Position numbers and translations under genes: made by a program. Below the pieces are notes generated by a model. It did not search any database. It saw only the letters and a program-made list of their open reading frames with translations, and was not told the DNA's origin. 64,000 nucleotides of DNA from Antarctobacter albus (lineage in GTDB: Bacteria > Pseudomonadota > Alphaproteobacteria > Rhodobacterales > Rhodobacteraceae): positions 62,001 through 126,000 of the forward strand of contig NZ_FMZI01000003.1 in the NCBI RefSeq assembly GCF_900101505.1, written 5' to 3'. Positions 8,488-17,929 of this stretch are shown one piece after another. Position 1 is the stretch's first letter. Every line of letters begins with the position of its first letter.

Positions 8488-9330
8488 ATGACACTGCACA
8501 TGCGCAAGGACCGGACGGGAGAGGCCGCGCCCGCGGCAAGGCTGCCCCGGGCGCGCGGCACACTTGACCTGTCGACCAAGTCACGCGCCGACCAATCGGC
8601 GATAGACGGCTTGCGCACCTCCGGTTGCCTGCGGGCACTGTTTCCGCGCCGCCAGGCAGGGGTCGAGGCCATTGTCATCAACACGTCGGGAGGGCTGACC
8701 GGGGGTGACCGGCTGGACCTCGCTGCCACGGCAGGGCACGGCTCTCACCTGACGCTGACGACCCAGGCGGCCGAACGTGCCTACAAGGCGAGTTCCGACA
8801 TCGCCAGGGTCCAAACGCGGCTCGAGGCCGGGGCCGACGCGAGTCTGCACTGGTTGCCGCAGGAGTTGATCCTGTTTGAAGGTGCGCGCCTGCGACGGCG
8901 CCTGCGGGCCGATCTGGCCTCGGATGCGCGCCTTTTGCTGGTTGAACCGGTGATCTTTGGCCGCAGCGCGATGGGGGAACATCTGCACGACGTGCGTTTC
9001 GATGACCGGATCGAAGTCTGGCGCGGGGGCTCACCTCTCTACCTTGATTCCGTGCAGCTGGACGGTGACCTGGAGGCGCGGATGCGGCGCCCGGCGCTTG
9101 GCGGCGGTGCGGGCGCGATGGCCAGCCTTGTCTATGTCGCGCCCGACGCCGAGGCGCACCTGGCGGCCCTGCGGCCGATGCTGCCCGAGACCTGCGGCGT
9201 GTCCCTGATGCGCGAGGATCTGTTGATCCTGCGGATGCTGGCGCGCGACAGTCTGAATTTGCGGCGCAGCCTGCTGCCCGTGCTGGACCGGCTGAGCCGG
9301 GACACCCTGCCGACATCCTGGAGACTTTGA
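8488..9330 (+). CDS. ureD: Urease accessory protein UreD (UreH)
   Basis: A 280-residue nickel-insertion chaperone component, first gene of the urease operon. Family features include [32 protein letters not shown] and [17 protein letters not shown]. UreD binds apo-urease and recruits UreF and UreG for carbamylation and nickel delivery. The start chosen is ATG 8488 ([12 protein letters not shown]), because a GGGGGGA sits just upstream and the length then matches the family; an in-frame ATG at 8419 would add 23 residues without similarity. ureA follows four bases after the stop. Confidence 0.92.
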   Translation: MTLHMRKDRTGEAAPAARLPRARGTLDLSTKSRADQSAIDGLRTSGCLRALFPRRQAGVEAIVINTSGGLTGGDRLDLAATAGHGSHLTLTTQAAERAYKASSDIARVQTRLEAGADASLHWLPQELILFEGARLRRRLRADLASDARLLLVEPVIFGRSAMGEHLHDVRFDDRIEVWRGGSPLYLDSVQLDGDLEARMRRPALGGGAGAMASLVYVAPDAEAHLAALRPMLPETCGVSLMREDLLILRMLARDSLNLRRSLLPVLDRLSRDTLPTSWRL

Positions 9331-9334
9331 AGAC

Positions 9335-9637
9335 ATGCAACTGACCCCGCGCGAGAAAGACAAGCTGCTGGTCGCGATGGCCGCCGAGGTGGCCCGCAAG
9401 CGCCTGAGCCGCGGCGTGAAACTGAACTACCCCGAGGCGATTGCACTGATCACCGACGCCGTGGTCGAAGGCGCCCGGGACGGGCGATCCGTCGCCGACA
9501 TGATGCAGGCGGGCGCCGAGGTCATCACGCGTGAACAATGCATGGAGGGTGTGCCCGAGATGATCCACGAGGTGCAGGTCGAAGCGACCTTTCCGGACGG
9601 CACCAAGCTGGTGACGGTTCACGATCCGATCCGGTGA
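9335..9637 (+). CDS. ureA: Urease gamma subunit UreA
   Basis: A 100-residue structural subunit of urease. [20 protein letters not shown] and the block [21 protein letters not shown] are family signatures, and the length is exactly that of bacterial gamma subunits. It assembles with UreB and UreC into the (alpha-beta-gamma) trimer in the cytoplasm. It starts four bases after ureD. It is separate from ureB, not fused as in Helicobacter. Downstream, a dispersed repeat and a small His-rich gene come before ureB. Confidence 0.97.
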   Translation: MQLTPREKDKLLVAMAAEVARKRLSRGVKLNYPEAIALITDAVVEGARDGRSVADMMQAGAEVITREQCMEGVPEMIHEVQVEATFPDGTKLVTVHDPIR

Positions 9638-9641
9638 CATT

Positions 9642-9664
9642 GAGTATTTTCAGAGAGAAGAAAG
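9642..9664. repeat. Dispersed repeat copy in the ureA-ureB gap
   Basis: GAGTATTTTCAGAGAGAAGA and AAG, a degenerate copy of the GGTATTTT..CCAAGAAGAAG family, between the ureA stop and the small His-rich gene. Single copy, no inverted partner. Confidence 0.5.
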
Positions 9665-9677
9665 ACGAGGGACAAGG

Positions 9678-9842
9678 ATGAAAAAGCTGATCGCAACTGG
9701 CGCCGCACTCATGGCCGCCGCTCCCGCAATGTCGCATCCCGGCTCGCACATGCATCCGCATGGCGCCGAAAGCTGGCTGAGCCTGTTGCCCGCCGTGGCA
9801 CTGATCGTGGTTGCGGGCCTGATCGCCTGGGGCCGGAGATGA
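9678..9842 (+). CDS. Small His-rich membrane protein between ureA and ureB
   Basis: A 54-residue ORF running from ATG 9678 (GAGGGACAAGG just upstream) to TGA 9840-9842. Its stop overlaps the ureB start in an ATGA junction, so it is very probably translated with ureB. It has a signal-like start ([19 protein letters not shown]), a short His-rich segment ([10 protein letters not shown]) at about residues 20-29, then one membrane segment ([16 protein letters not shown]) and a basic end (GRR). The His cluster placed just after a cleavage or membrane site suggests periplasmic metal contact, possibly nickel, but this is inference. No characterised family was recognised. Confidence 0.75.
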   Translation: MKKLIATGAALMAAAPAMSHPGSHMHPHGAESWLSLLPAVALIVVAGLIAWGRR

Positions 9843-10147
9843 TCCCCGGGGAGCTGTTCCCCGCCGAGGGCACGCTGACCCTGAACGAAGGCCGCGAGGT
9901 GGTGACGCTGCGCGTGGCCAATACCGGCGACCGCCCGGTGCAGGTGGGCTCTCATTACCACTTCGCCGAGGCCAACCCCGCGCTTGATTTCGACCGGACC
10001 GCCGCGCGCGGATGCCGGCTTGATATCGCGGCGGGAACGGCGGTGCGGTTCGAGCCGGGGCAGGCGCGCGAGGTCAACCTGATCCCGATTTCGGGGGCGC
10101 GCCGGGTCTACGGGTTCAATCAACAGGTGATGGGCGCGCTGGACTGA
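9839..10147 (+). CDS. ureB: Urease beta subunit UreB
   Basis: A 102-residue structural subunit. [38 protein letters not shown] and [14 protein letters not shown] are beta-subunit signatures. It starts inside the stop codon of the preceding small gene (ATGA). It forms the urease core with UreA and UreC. The next gene is not ureC: three unrelated genes are inserted before it. Confidence 0.97.
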   Translation: MIPGELFPAEGTLTLNEGREVVTLRVANTGDRPVQVGSHYHFAEANPALDFDRTAARGCRLDIAAGTAVRFEPGQAREVNLIPISGARRVYGFNQQVMGALD

Positions 10148-10206
10148 CGCGCCCGAGTCGGCACAGACTGGTGGGGTTGCAGAAACCAACCAGGGAAGGA
10201 AAGACC

Positions 10207-11028
10207 ATGTGCGATGTATGCGTGATGAACTCGGTCAAGGACCGGATGCTGTCGCGGCGCTCGTTCTTCAGGGCGGGGGCCGTTGCCGGTGCCGGGGCCG
10301 TTCTGGGGGCCGGCATGGCAAAACCGGCGATGGCGGCAAGCCACGGCAGCGGTGTCGTCGACATGACTCATACCTATGACGAGAGCTTTCCGACCTATTT
10401 CGGCGTTCCGGGTATTTCCTACGACAAGGGGGCCGATTTCGCCAAGGACGGGTTCAACCTGTACAGCCTGACGGTCAACGAACACACCGGCACCCATGTG
10501 GACGCGCCGCTGCACTTCTCGGCCGATGGGCAGTCGGTGGACGAAATCCCGGTCGACAGCCTGGTCTGCCCGCTGGTCAAGGTGGATATCGCGGCCCGGG
10601 CTGCCGAAGACGCTGACACGATGGTGACACCTGACGACCTCAAGGCGTGGATCGCCGCACATGGCGATATCCCCGAGGGCGCCTGCGTCGCGATGGATTC
10701 GGGCTGGACCGCCAGGCTGGGCACCGACGGGTTCCGCAACGCGGATGGGGACGGGGTGATGCATTTCCCGGGTTTCCACGTCGAGGCGGCCCAGATGCTG
10801 GTCGAGGAAACGGGCGCGCGGGCCATCGCGACGGACACGCTGTCGCTGGATCCGGGCAACTCGGCCACCTTCGACGCGCACTACGCATGGTTGCCGACCA
10901 ATCGCTACGGGATCGAGAATATTGCGAACCTCGGCAATGTCCCGGCCTCCGGGGCCACGCTGATCGTGGGGGCCCCGAAACATGCGCGCGGCACCGGTGG
11001 CCCTGCCCGCATTTTCGCGATGGTGTGA
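10207..11028 (+). CDS. Tat-exported cyclase-family (kynurenine formamidase-like) metal hydrolase
   Basis: A 273-residue protein with a twin-arginine signal (SRRSFFRAGA, residues 16-25) and probable cleavage near AMA-AS at residues 43-45. The metal-binding motif of the cyclase superfamily, HTGTHVDAPLHF, is at residues 93-104. Relatives include bacterial kynurenine formamidase and isatin hydrolase, which cleave amides or lactams with Mn or Zn. The start ATG 10207 has GGAAGGA upstream. A Cys pair (CDVC) precedes the Tat motif. It sits between ureB and ureC in the same direction, so it is likely co-transcribed with urease. The substrate is unknown; a urea-releasing or amide-cleaving role is only a guess from context. 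Confidence 0.85.
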   Translation: MCDVCVMNSVKDRMLSRRSFFRAGAVAGAGAVLGAGMAKPAMAASHGSGVVDMTHTYDESFPTYFGVPGISYDKGADFAKDGFNLYSLTVNEHTGTHVDAPLHFSADGQSVDEIPVDSLVCPLVKVDIAARAAEDADTMVTPDDLKAWIAAHGDIPEGACVAMDSGWTARLGTDGFRNADGDGVMHFPGFHVEAAQMLVEETGARAIATDTLSLDPGNSATFDAHYAWLPTNRYGIENIANLGNVPASGATLIVGAPKHARGTGGPARIFAMV

Positions 11029-11033
11029 CGCCT

Positions 11034-11339
11034 ATGGTCCGGCTGTCCCCTTTCGATCTCTGGCTCACCGCCTCGCGCTTTGCCTGCATGGCGGCCGAGG
11101 CGCAAACGGTGGTGGCCATGCGGGTCCTGGGGATGGCCGGGCTGTGGTCCGTGACCCCCTCCGAGACGGCACGGATGATGCGTGAAAAGGCAGTGAATTT
11201 CCCGCTGGCGATGGAACAGGCGACCCGCGCGGCCTGGAAAGGGGAAGATCCCCTTGGCGCCGCGCTGGCCCCGCTGCATCGCCAGACCCGGGCCAACGCG
11301 CTGCGGCTGGCGCGGCGCGGACCCAAGTGGAGGATGTAA
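11034..11339 (+). CDS. Small phasin-like conserved protein in the urease operon
   Basis: A 101-residue basic, helical protein. The pattern PFDLWLTA..., MRVLGMAGLWSVTPSETARM and a C-terminal RLARRGPK resembles a small family common in Rhodobacterales, some members of which carry the misleading label antifreeze protein. Helix-rich sequence with FPLAMEQATRAAW suggests phasin-like association with granules or partner proteins, but no function is known. It starts five bases after the cyclase stop, and its TAA overlaps the ATG of the next gene (TAATG), indicating coupled translation. The start ATG 11034 is the only good one. Confidence 0.65.
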   Translation: MVRLSPFDLWLTASRFACMAAEAQTVVAMRVLGMAGLWSVTPSETARMMREKAVNFPLAMEQATRAAWKGEDPLGAALAPLHRQTRANALRLARRGPKWRM

Positions 11340-11734
11340 TGGCGACGGTCAAACTGTTGTCCGACGAGGAACTGAGCGCCGAGGCAAAGGCGGTTTTCGA
11401 CGACATCCGCGCGGTGCGCGGGACGTATTTCATTAACAACTTCTGGCGCGCGCTGGCGCATGACCCGGCGCTGCTGAAGGCGACGTGGGACCGGCTCAAG
11501 GTGGTGATGGCGCCCGGCGCGCTGGATCCGCTGGTCAAGGAGATGATCTATGTTGCCGTCTCCGGCACCAACGGTTGTGCCTACTGCGCCCATTCTCACA
11601 CGGCCTCGGCCCGCGCCAAGGGGATGACGCCCGAGATGTACGGCGAACTGCTGGCCGTGATGGGCATGGCCAACCAGACCAACGCCCTCGCGAGCGCCCT
11701 GCAGGTGCCTGTGGACGAGGTTTTCAAGGAATAG
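11339..11734 (+). CDS. Carboxymuconolactone decarboxylase (AhpD-like) family protein
   Basis: A 131-residue all-helical protein with the redox motif GCAYCAHSH (CxxC followed by His) of the CMD/AhpD family. Such proteins are alkylhydroperoxidase-type peroxidases or oxidoreductases. Start ATG 11339 is chosen over the upstream ATG 11327 because GGAGG lies seven bases before it and it overlaps the previous stop. It is the third non-urease gene between ureB and ureC. Its substrate is unknown. Co-expression with urease is inferred from the overlaps and the absence of a terminator. Confidence 0.82.
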   Translation: MATVKLLSDEELSAEAKAVFDDIRAVRGTYFINNFWRALAHDPALLKATWDRLKVVMAPGALDPLVKEMIYVAVSGTNGCAYCAHSHTASARAKGMTPEMYGELLAVMGMANQTNALASALQVPVDEVFKE

Positions 11735-11785
11735 GACGCGGCCCGGACCCGAAGAGGGTCCGCCGATGACAAGAACGAGGACAGG

Positions 11786-13498
<1,713 letters not shown>

Positions 13499-13552
13499 AT
13501 CGTCCCGGGGCGGCGGGGGACGGCCCCTGCGGGCCGCCGCTTGATATCCGCC

Positions 13553-13566
13553 AGTTGCTCCCGCAA
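13553..13566 (+). promoter_or_regulatory. Hairpin in the ureC-downstream gap
   Basis: GTTGC and GCAAC (13553-13566) flank a four-base loop, after a longer GC-rich imperfect hairpin near 13508-13540 that includes GGCGGC and GCCGCC. There is no T-tract. These structures could partially terminate or stabilise the ureC message before the secreted-protein genes. Confidence 0.3.
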
Positions 13567-13620
13567 CATGATCCTGGTCCGGGCGTCACCGGACGCGGAT
13601 CAATCGATTGGAGTTTGAAC

Positions 13621-14208
13621 ATGCGCAGCTTGGTCCTGGCCGCCGGCCTTGCTTTCCTTGCCCCCGTGGCCTGGGGGTGTCCCGTGGGATCGGACATCGA
13701 CAAGGGCATTCGCTTTACCGTCGATGACGTCGATACGGAGGAATACCGCCGCATCGGGCCGGGCATGATCGAGGCGGTCTATTCCGCCTCGGACGGGCTG
13801 GTCACGCGCAACCTGCTGGCGCAGGGGGTCTACCTGGTCGAACTGGTCGATCTGGTCGAGGGCGTGCCGGACCAGGATACGCGTGTCACCTATGCTTTTC
13901 CGGGCCGCGCAGAAGAACTGGCGGTGCCCGAACCGGGCGGGCAGGTGACCTATGACGTGGCGATCAACAACCTTGGCGATCTCGACAAGGAACGCCAGAT
14001 CTACGACTTCGGCCCGCTGTCCAAGATCAACTTCGGCGCCTGCGAATACGATCTGATCCCGATCGAGATCCGGTATGAGCCCGACGACAGTGGCACGGTC
14101 GACCTGCTCTATTACCTCCCCGCCTTCGGCTTTTCCTACTACGCGGGCAGTGACTATACGGACGGTTCGGACCGCTACAACTATTCCGACATCGAGGTGA
14201 TCGAATGA
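13621..14208 (+). CDS. Secreted protein of unknown function, paralogue A (urease operon)
   Basis: A 195-residue exported protein: signal peptide MRSLVLAAGLAFLAPVAWG, then mature CPVGSDIDKGIRFTVDDVD. It is clearly homologous to the next gene: both have CPV..D...GIRFT, EPGG in the middle, a second Cys in GACEYDLIPIEIRY, and an end rich in Tyr (YNYSDIEVIE). The two conserved cysteines, one right after the signal and one near residue 144, could form a disulphide. The start ATG 13621 fits the signal peptide; upstream ATG 13555 adds unlikely sequence. No known domain was recognised. Confidence 0.8.
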   Translation: MRSLVLAAGLAFLAPVAWGCPVGSDIDKGIRFTVDDVDTEEYRRIGPGMIEAVYSASDGLVTRNLLAQGVYLVELVDLVEGVPDQDTRVTYAFPGRAEELAVPEPGGQVTYDVAINNLGDLDKERQIYDFGPLSKINFGACEYDLIPIEIRYEPDDSGTVDLLYYLPAFGFSYYAGSDYTDGSDRYNYSDIEVIE

Positions 14209-14287
14209 GGGGCAGGCCGACGCGATGCCTTGCCTCCTACCCAGGACCGCACAGCCTCATGCGGCCCAAAGGAACAAGGTAACTGAC

Positions 14288-14884
14288 TTGAAAACTGAAC
14301 TGCTTGTTTGCGCCACATCTGTGCTGTGCGGGTTGGGCGCCCCACTTTGGGCGTCCTGTCCGGTGGCCGATGATCTCTACACTGGCATTCGCTTCACGAT
14401 CGACGGCGGACACGTCGAGACTTTTACCCAGATGCGGCCCGGATTCGTCGAGTCTGTCTGGGAAGAGGGCGATTATGTCGGTTGGATGGATTTCGCCAAA
14501 GGGGTCTACATCATGGAGCAGCAGGACCTCGATTCCGACCATAAGCCCATTGGCGACATGGTCCATTACACCTTTGAAACCGTGTCGGGCGTCCTGCCTG
14601 CCCCAGAGCCAGGTGGCGGGTTCAGCGCGAAGGTCGTTGTGATCCGGGGTGGCGAGCAATGGACAGAGACGCATGACTACCGCTTTGGCCAGGAGGCGAT
14701 CAACACCATCGGCGGCTGCGATTACCGCATGATCCCGGTCGAGGTCCGCTATGGGGGCGATATCGTGTCAAGCGTCGACTACCTGCGTTACCTGCCCGAG
14801 CTTGGGATCACCTACATCGCCGGGTTCGAAAGCGATGGTGAGCGGACGGATTATTACTATAGCAGCATCGAGGTGGTGCAATGA
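14288..14884 (+). CDS. Secreted protein of unknown function, paralogue B (urease operon)
   Basis: A 198-residue tandem paralogue of the preceding protein. The proposed start is TTG 14288, preceded by AAGGAACAAGG (14269-14279) and giving a proper signal peptide (MKTELLVCATSVLCGLGAPLWA) before the mature CPVADDLYTGIRFTIDGG. The alternative ATG 14225 would put 21 polar residues in front of the signal. Matching blocks with paralogue A are PEPGG, CDYRMIPVEVRY, YLRYLPELGITY and YYSSIEVVQ. Its stop overlaps the ureE start (ATGA), so the pair is translationally tied to nickel-chaperone synthesis. The function is unknown. Confidence 0.75.
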   Translation: MKTELLVCATSVLCGLGAPLWASCPVADDLYTGIRFTIDGGHVETFTQMRPGFVESVWEEGDYVGWMDFAKGVYIMEQQDLDSDHKPIGDMVHYTFETVSGVLPAPEPGGGFSAKVVVIRGGEQWTETHDYRFGQEAINTIGGCDYRMIPVEVRYGGDIVSSVDYLRYLPELGITYIAGFESDGERTDYYYSSIEVVQ

Positions 14885-15351
14885 CCGAGCTTCCCGTGGC
14901 CCAGACCCTGCGACCCGCGGGCAGTTGGTCGGGCGAACATGAGACCTGCCGGCTGACGTATGATGAACGCTTCCTGCGCCGCAAGGTGTTGACGACCGTC
15001 AACGGAGAGCGCTTCGTCGTCGACCTGGAAAAGACGACCTCCCTGGAAGAGGGCGACGCGCTGGAATGCGATGACGGGCGCCTGATCGAAGTGGTCGCGG
15101 CGGCAGAAGATCTGCTGGCCGTGTCCGGGGATCTGCCTCGTCTGGCTTGGCACATTGGCAACCGTCACACGCCCTGCCAGATGGCAGGGACCGTGCTGCT
15201 GATCCAGCGCGACCCGGTCATCCGGCACATGCTGGAACACCTGGGGGCAGGGATTACCGAGATTCAGGAGCCGTTTACGCCCGAGGGCGGCGCCTATGGC
15301 CACGGCCGCACCCACAGCCACGAGCACGGCCATACCGCCCATGCCCATTGA
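14881..15351 (+). CDS. ureE: Urease nickel metallochaperone UreE
   Basis: A 156-residue cytoplasmic nickel carrier. The N-terminal domain spans about residues 1-75. The central metal-site region reads LAWHIGNRHTPCQ, the usual GNRH motif. The tail ([18 protein letters not shown]) holds many histidines for nickel storage. It receives nickel and passes it to UreG. It overlaps the stop of the secreted-protein gene upstream by four bases, and ureF begins 11 bases before its own stop. Confidence 0.95.
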   Translation: MTELPVAQTLRPAGSWSGEHETCRLTYDERFLRRKVLTTVNGERFVVDLEKTTSLEEGDALECDDGRLIEVVAAAEDLLAVSGDLPRLAWHIGNRHTPCQMAGTVLLIQRDPVIRHMLEHLGAGITEIQEPFTPEGGAYGHGRTHSHEHGHTAHAH

Positions 15352-15982
15352 CCCGCGCCTGCTGACGCTGACGCAATGGCTGTCCCCTGCCTACCCGGTG
15401 GGCGCCTTCGCCTGGTCACACGGCTTGGAAAGCGCCGTGGGGCAGGGTTGGGTGACAGATGCGGAGAGCCTTCAGGCATGGTTGACGGATGTCCTGCGCG
15501 ACGGGTCCGGCAAGGCGGATGCGCTCTGGATCCGGCTGGCCTGGCAGGGGGATCGGTCCGCGGCCGAGCTCGACGCGCTGGCGCGCGCCTGGCAGCCCTC
15601 ACGCGAACGCCTGCGCGAGGCGGAACGCCAGGGCGCGGCCTTTGCGCAGGTCACGGCCGAGGTTTGGGACCTGGATTTGCCGCCGATGCTCTTGCCTGTG
15701 GCGCTGGGCGACGCGGCGCGGCAGATGGACATGGCGATAGAGCCGGTGATCGCGCTTTATCTTCAGTCCTTTGCAGGCAACCTGGTCTCTGCCGCCCAGC
15801 GGCTGATGCCCCTGGGGCAGATGGCGGCGCAGGCTGTGCTGGCGCGACTGGCGCCGCTGTGCGCCGAGGTGGCGGCGGGCACGGAGGGGCTGACATTGGA
15901 CGATATGGCCTCCTGCGCCTTTCTGTCCGATATCGCTTCCATGAAACACGAAACACTTGAACCGAGGCTATTCCAGTCATGA
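15341..15982 (+). CDS. ureF: Urease accessory protein UreF
   Basis: A 213-residue helical protein: [20 protein letters not shown] near the N-terminus and [18 protein letters not shown] at the C-terminus are diagnostic. UreF bridges UreD and UreG in the activation complex. Start ATG 15341 overlaps the end of ureE, and upstream frame sequence is just the ureE His-tail read in another frame. The stop overlaps the ureG start by four bases. Confidence 0.95.
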   Translation: MPIDPRLLTLTQWLSPAYPVGAFAWSHGLESAVGQGWVTDAESLQAWLTDVLRDGSGKADALWIRLAWQGDRSAAELDALARAWQPSRERLREAERQGAAFAQVTAEVWDLDLPPMLLPVALGDAARQMDMAIEPVIALYLQSFAGNLVSAAQRLMPLGQMAAQAVLARLAPLCAEVAAGTEGLTLDDMASCAFLSDIASMKHETLEPRLFQS

Positions 15983-16590
15983 CACGGATGAACGGCCCCT
16001 TGCGCATTGGCATCGGCGGGCCTGTCGGCGCCGGCAAGACCACCCTGACCGCGCGGCTTGCCGAGCGGCTGAAGGATGATTTCTCGATCGGGGTGATCAC
16101 CAACGACATCTACACGCAAGAGGACGCCGAGGCGCTGATGCGGATGCAGATCCTGCCCGCGGACCGGGTGATCGGCGTGGAAACCGGGGGGTGTCCGCAC
16201 ACGGCAATCCGCGAGGATGCCTCGATCAACCTGGCCGCCGTGGCCGAGATGCGGCAGCGGCATCCGGAGGTCGAGATCGTCCTGATCGAATCCGGGGGCG
16301 ACAACCTGTCGGCCACCTTCAGCCCGGAGCTGGCGGACCTCACGGTCTATGTCATTGATGTTGCTGCCGGAGAAGAGATCCCCCGCAAGGGTGGACCGGC
16401 GATCACGCGGTCGGATCTGCTGGTCATCAACAAGACCGACCTGGCGCCATATGTCGGCGCCTCTCTGGAGGTGATGGAGCGCGATGCGACGCGGGTCCGC
16501 GCGGGGCGACCGTTCCTGTTCTCAGCTCTCAAGGGCGGGGAAGGGGTCGAGGGGATCGTGGCGAAACTGCGGGACATCGCAGGGCTCTGA
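15979..16590 (+). CDS. ureG: Urease accessory GTPase UreG
   Basis: A 203-residue SIMIBI GTPase. The P-loop [10 protein letters not shown] is at residues 13-22, the metal-binding CPH motif is in [17 protein letters not shown] and the specificity motif is NKTD. It uses GTP hydrolysis to insert nickel into urease. It is the last gene of the urease operon. Downstream 16591-16720 shows no clear terminator, only a 12-bp palindrome CTTTGATCAAAG at 16695-16706. Confidence 0.97.
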   Translation: MTRMNGPLRIGIGGPVGAGKTTLTARLAERLKDDFSIGVITNDIYTQEDAEALMRMQILPADRVIGVETGGCPHTAIREDASINLAAVAEMRQRHPEVEIVLIESGGDNLSATFSPELADLTVYVIDVAAGEEIPRKGGPAITRSDLLVINKTDLAPYVGASLEVMERDATRVRAGRPFLFSALKGGEGVEGIVAKLRDIAGL

Positions 16591-16721
16591 TCGCTTTGTC
16601 CGGTTGGCTTTGGCGGCGCGCTCGCCAAGGTCCGGGTGCAGGGGTTCACTCCCGCAGGTCTTGCATCTGCCCCGGATGGTCCCGGGAAAAACGTCTTTGA
16701 TCAAAGAGTTGGCCGGGCGGT

Positions 16722-16823
16722 TCAGAAAGCGGCCCAGTCGGTGAACTGGTAGGTTTTGGGCGTGGTGCGGCCCGGGACGGGCATGGTGGGCTGTGCGGGG
16801 CGGGGCTGGTTGTGCTTGGTCAT
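16722..16823 (-). CDS. Possible 33-residue Pro-rich small protein
   Basis: A very short ORF with a strong ribosome-binding site (AAAAGGAGA, about six bases before the ATG at 16823). The product starts MTKHNQPRPAQPTMPVPGRT and ends TDWAAF; it is Pro/Thr/Gln-rich with no membrane segment. It lies between ureG and fucU, a stretch that otherwise holds no gene. The RBS quality is the main reason to list it. No family was recognised. Confidence 0.4.
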   Translation of the reverse strand: MTKHNQPRPAQPTMPVPGRTTPKTYQFTDWAAF

Positions 16824-16901
16824 GGCGGGTCTCCTTTTCCTGTCTCTGAAGATGGGGGAAGGCGCCCTTTTCCGACAGTCACGAAAACCATACCGGCCAG
16901 T

Positions 16902-17336
16902 TCAGTTTGGCGGGATGACCCCTTTCTTGAGGATGATGTTCCCGTAAAGCCTTGATTCCCCGGTTTGAATCACTGCGAATGCGGTCTTTGCCCGCTCGTA
17001 GAAGGCAAAGCGTTCCAGCGTCGCGATGGGCGCGGGGTTGTCCGCGAAATTATCGATAAGGGTTTGAAATTCATTGAAGATTTCTGGGGTGGCCTCGGCG
17101 TCGCCGACCACCTGCATGGTATGGGCCGGGTCCTTGACGAAACTGTCCAGCGGCAAGAGTGTCAGAACCGCTTGCAGCACCTGGGTGGCGGACAGGCCAT
17201 CGAGGCGGTGTACCTTGCATCCCATTGAATAGGCTGGGAAATTGCAATCCGCGATCACGAGGTCATCGCCGTGTCCCATCGCCCGCAGGCTGTACAGGAT
17301 TTCGGGCGAGAGGATGGCGGGGATGTTGCGCAGCAT
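16902..17336 (-). CDS. fucU: RbsD/FucU family sugar mutarotase (L-fucose mutarotase-like)
   Basis: A 144-residue cytoplasmic protein. MLRNIPAILSPEILYSLRAM, GHGDDLVIADCNFPA and AFAVIQTGESRLYGNIILKK match the FucU side of the family (conserved His in GHGD, Tyr/Asn near the C-terminus). Members interconvert sugar anomers. Start ATG 17336 has GGAGGG upstream; the in-frame ATG at 17363 is less likely. No fucose catabolic genes are nearby. It is divergent from yciA with an unusual GTAC-repeat region between them. Confidence 0.9.
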   Translation of the reverse strand: MLRNIPAILSPEILYSLRAMGHGDDLVIADCNFPAYSMGCKVHRLDGLSATQVLQAVLTLLPLDSFVKDPAHTMQVVGDAEATPEIFNEFQTLIDNFADNPAPIATLERFAFYERAKTAFAVIQTGESRLYGNIILKKGVIPPN

Positions 17337-17413
17337 GGGGGACCCTCCGGAATACCCGACCATGAAAACGCCCTCGGGAGCCTGGCGCAAGGGGGCAGTT
17401 GACCGGCGACCCC

Positions 17414-17463
17414 TTGTACAAAACGTACAAAACGTACGCGGATTCTGACGTTTTGTACAAAAC
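17414..17463. promoter_or_regulatory. GTAC-centred operator cluster between fucU and yciA
   Basis: The 9-bp unit GTACAAAAC is repeated in tandem from 17416 (about 2.3 copies, ending in GTAC at 17437), and the perfect 14-bp palindrome GTTTTGTACAAAAC lies at 17450-17463. TTGTACAA-like palindromes are common binding sites of GntR-type regulators, but no regulator gene is adjacent. It lies in the ~190-bp divergent gap between fucU and yciA and may control one or both. Confidence 0.55.
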
Positions 17464-17523
17464 CGGCTATGGTCGGGACAAAGGCGGTGCGTGGTGCCGC
17501 GCGGGACAGGAAGGAGGCACGGA

Positions 17524-17910
17524 ATGGAACAGGTGACACCAAAGGGCGATCCCACCCTGCGGACGCTGGCCATGCCGGCGGATGCCAATGTCAGCGGCGA
17601 TATCTTTGGTGGATGGGTGCTCAGCCAGATGGACCTTGCCAGCGGCATCATCGCCGGAGAGCGGGCGCAGGGGCGCGTGGCCACAGTGGCGGTTGACGCG
17701 ATGAAATTCATCCGTCCGGTGCGGATCGGCGACGTGCTGGAAATCTATGGCTGGGTCGCGCGGGTGGGCCGGACCTCTATGGGGATCGGGCTGGAGGCCT
17801 GGGTGATCCGCAACCGGATCGGCAAGCGCGAGAAAGTGACCGAGGCGGTCTTTACCTATGTTGCCCTCGACGAGGAGGGCAACAAGAGGATGGTTCCGCC
17901 CGAGGCCTGA
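17524..17910 (+). CDS. Acyl-CoA thioesterase, YciA family
   Basis: A 128-residue hot-dog-fold enzyme. PADANVSGDIFGGWVLSQMD carries the catalytic Asp of the YciA/acyl-CoA hydrolase group, followed by AVDAMKFIRPVRIGDVLEIY. It hydrolyses acyl-CoA to free acid and CoA. Start ATG 17524 has GGAAGGAGG about six bases upstream. The length is normal for YciA. Convergent cspA lies downstream. Confidence 0.9.
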   Translation: MEQVTPKGDPTLRTLAMPADANVSGDIFGGWVLSQMDLASGIIAGERAQGRVATVAVDAMKFIRPVRIGDVLEIYGWVARVGRTSMGIGLEAWVIRNRIGKREKVTEAVFTYVALDEEGNKRMVPPEA

Positions 17911-17929
17911 CGACCCCGGGCGGCGCCGA

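Noticed and set aside
16695-16706. FNR box at CTTTGATCAAAG
   Set aside because: The two half-sites TTGAT and ATCAA overlap with no four-base spacer, so it does not fit the FNR consensus.
17416-17440. CRISPR-like or satellite repeat at the GTACAAAAC units
   Set aside because: The 9-bp unit has only ~2.3 copies and no spacers; operator is the better reading.
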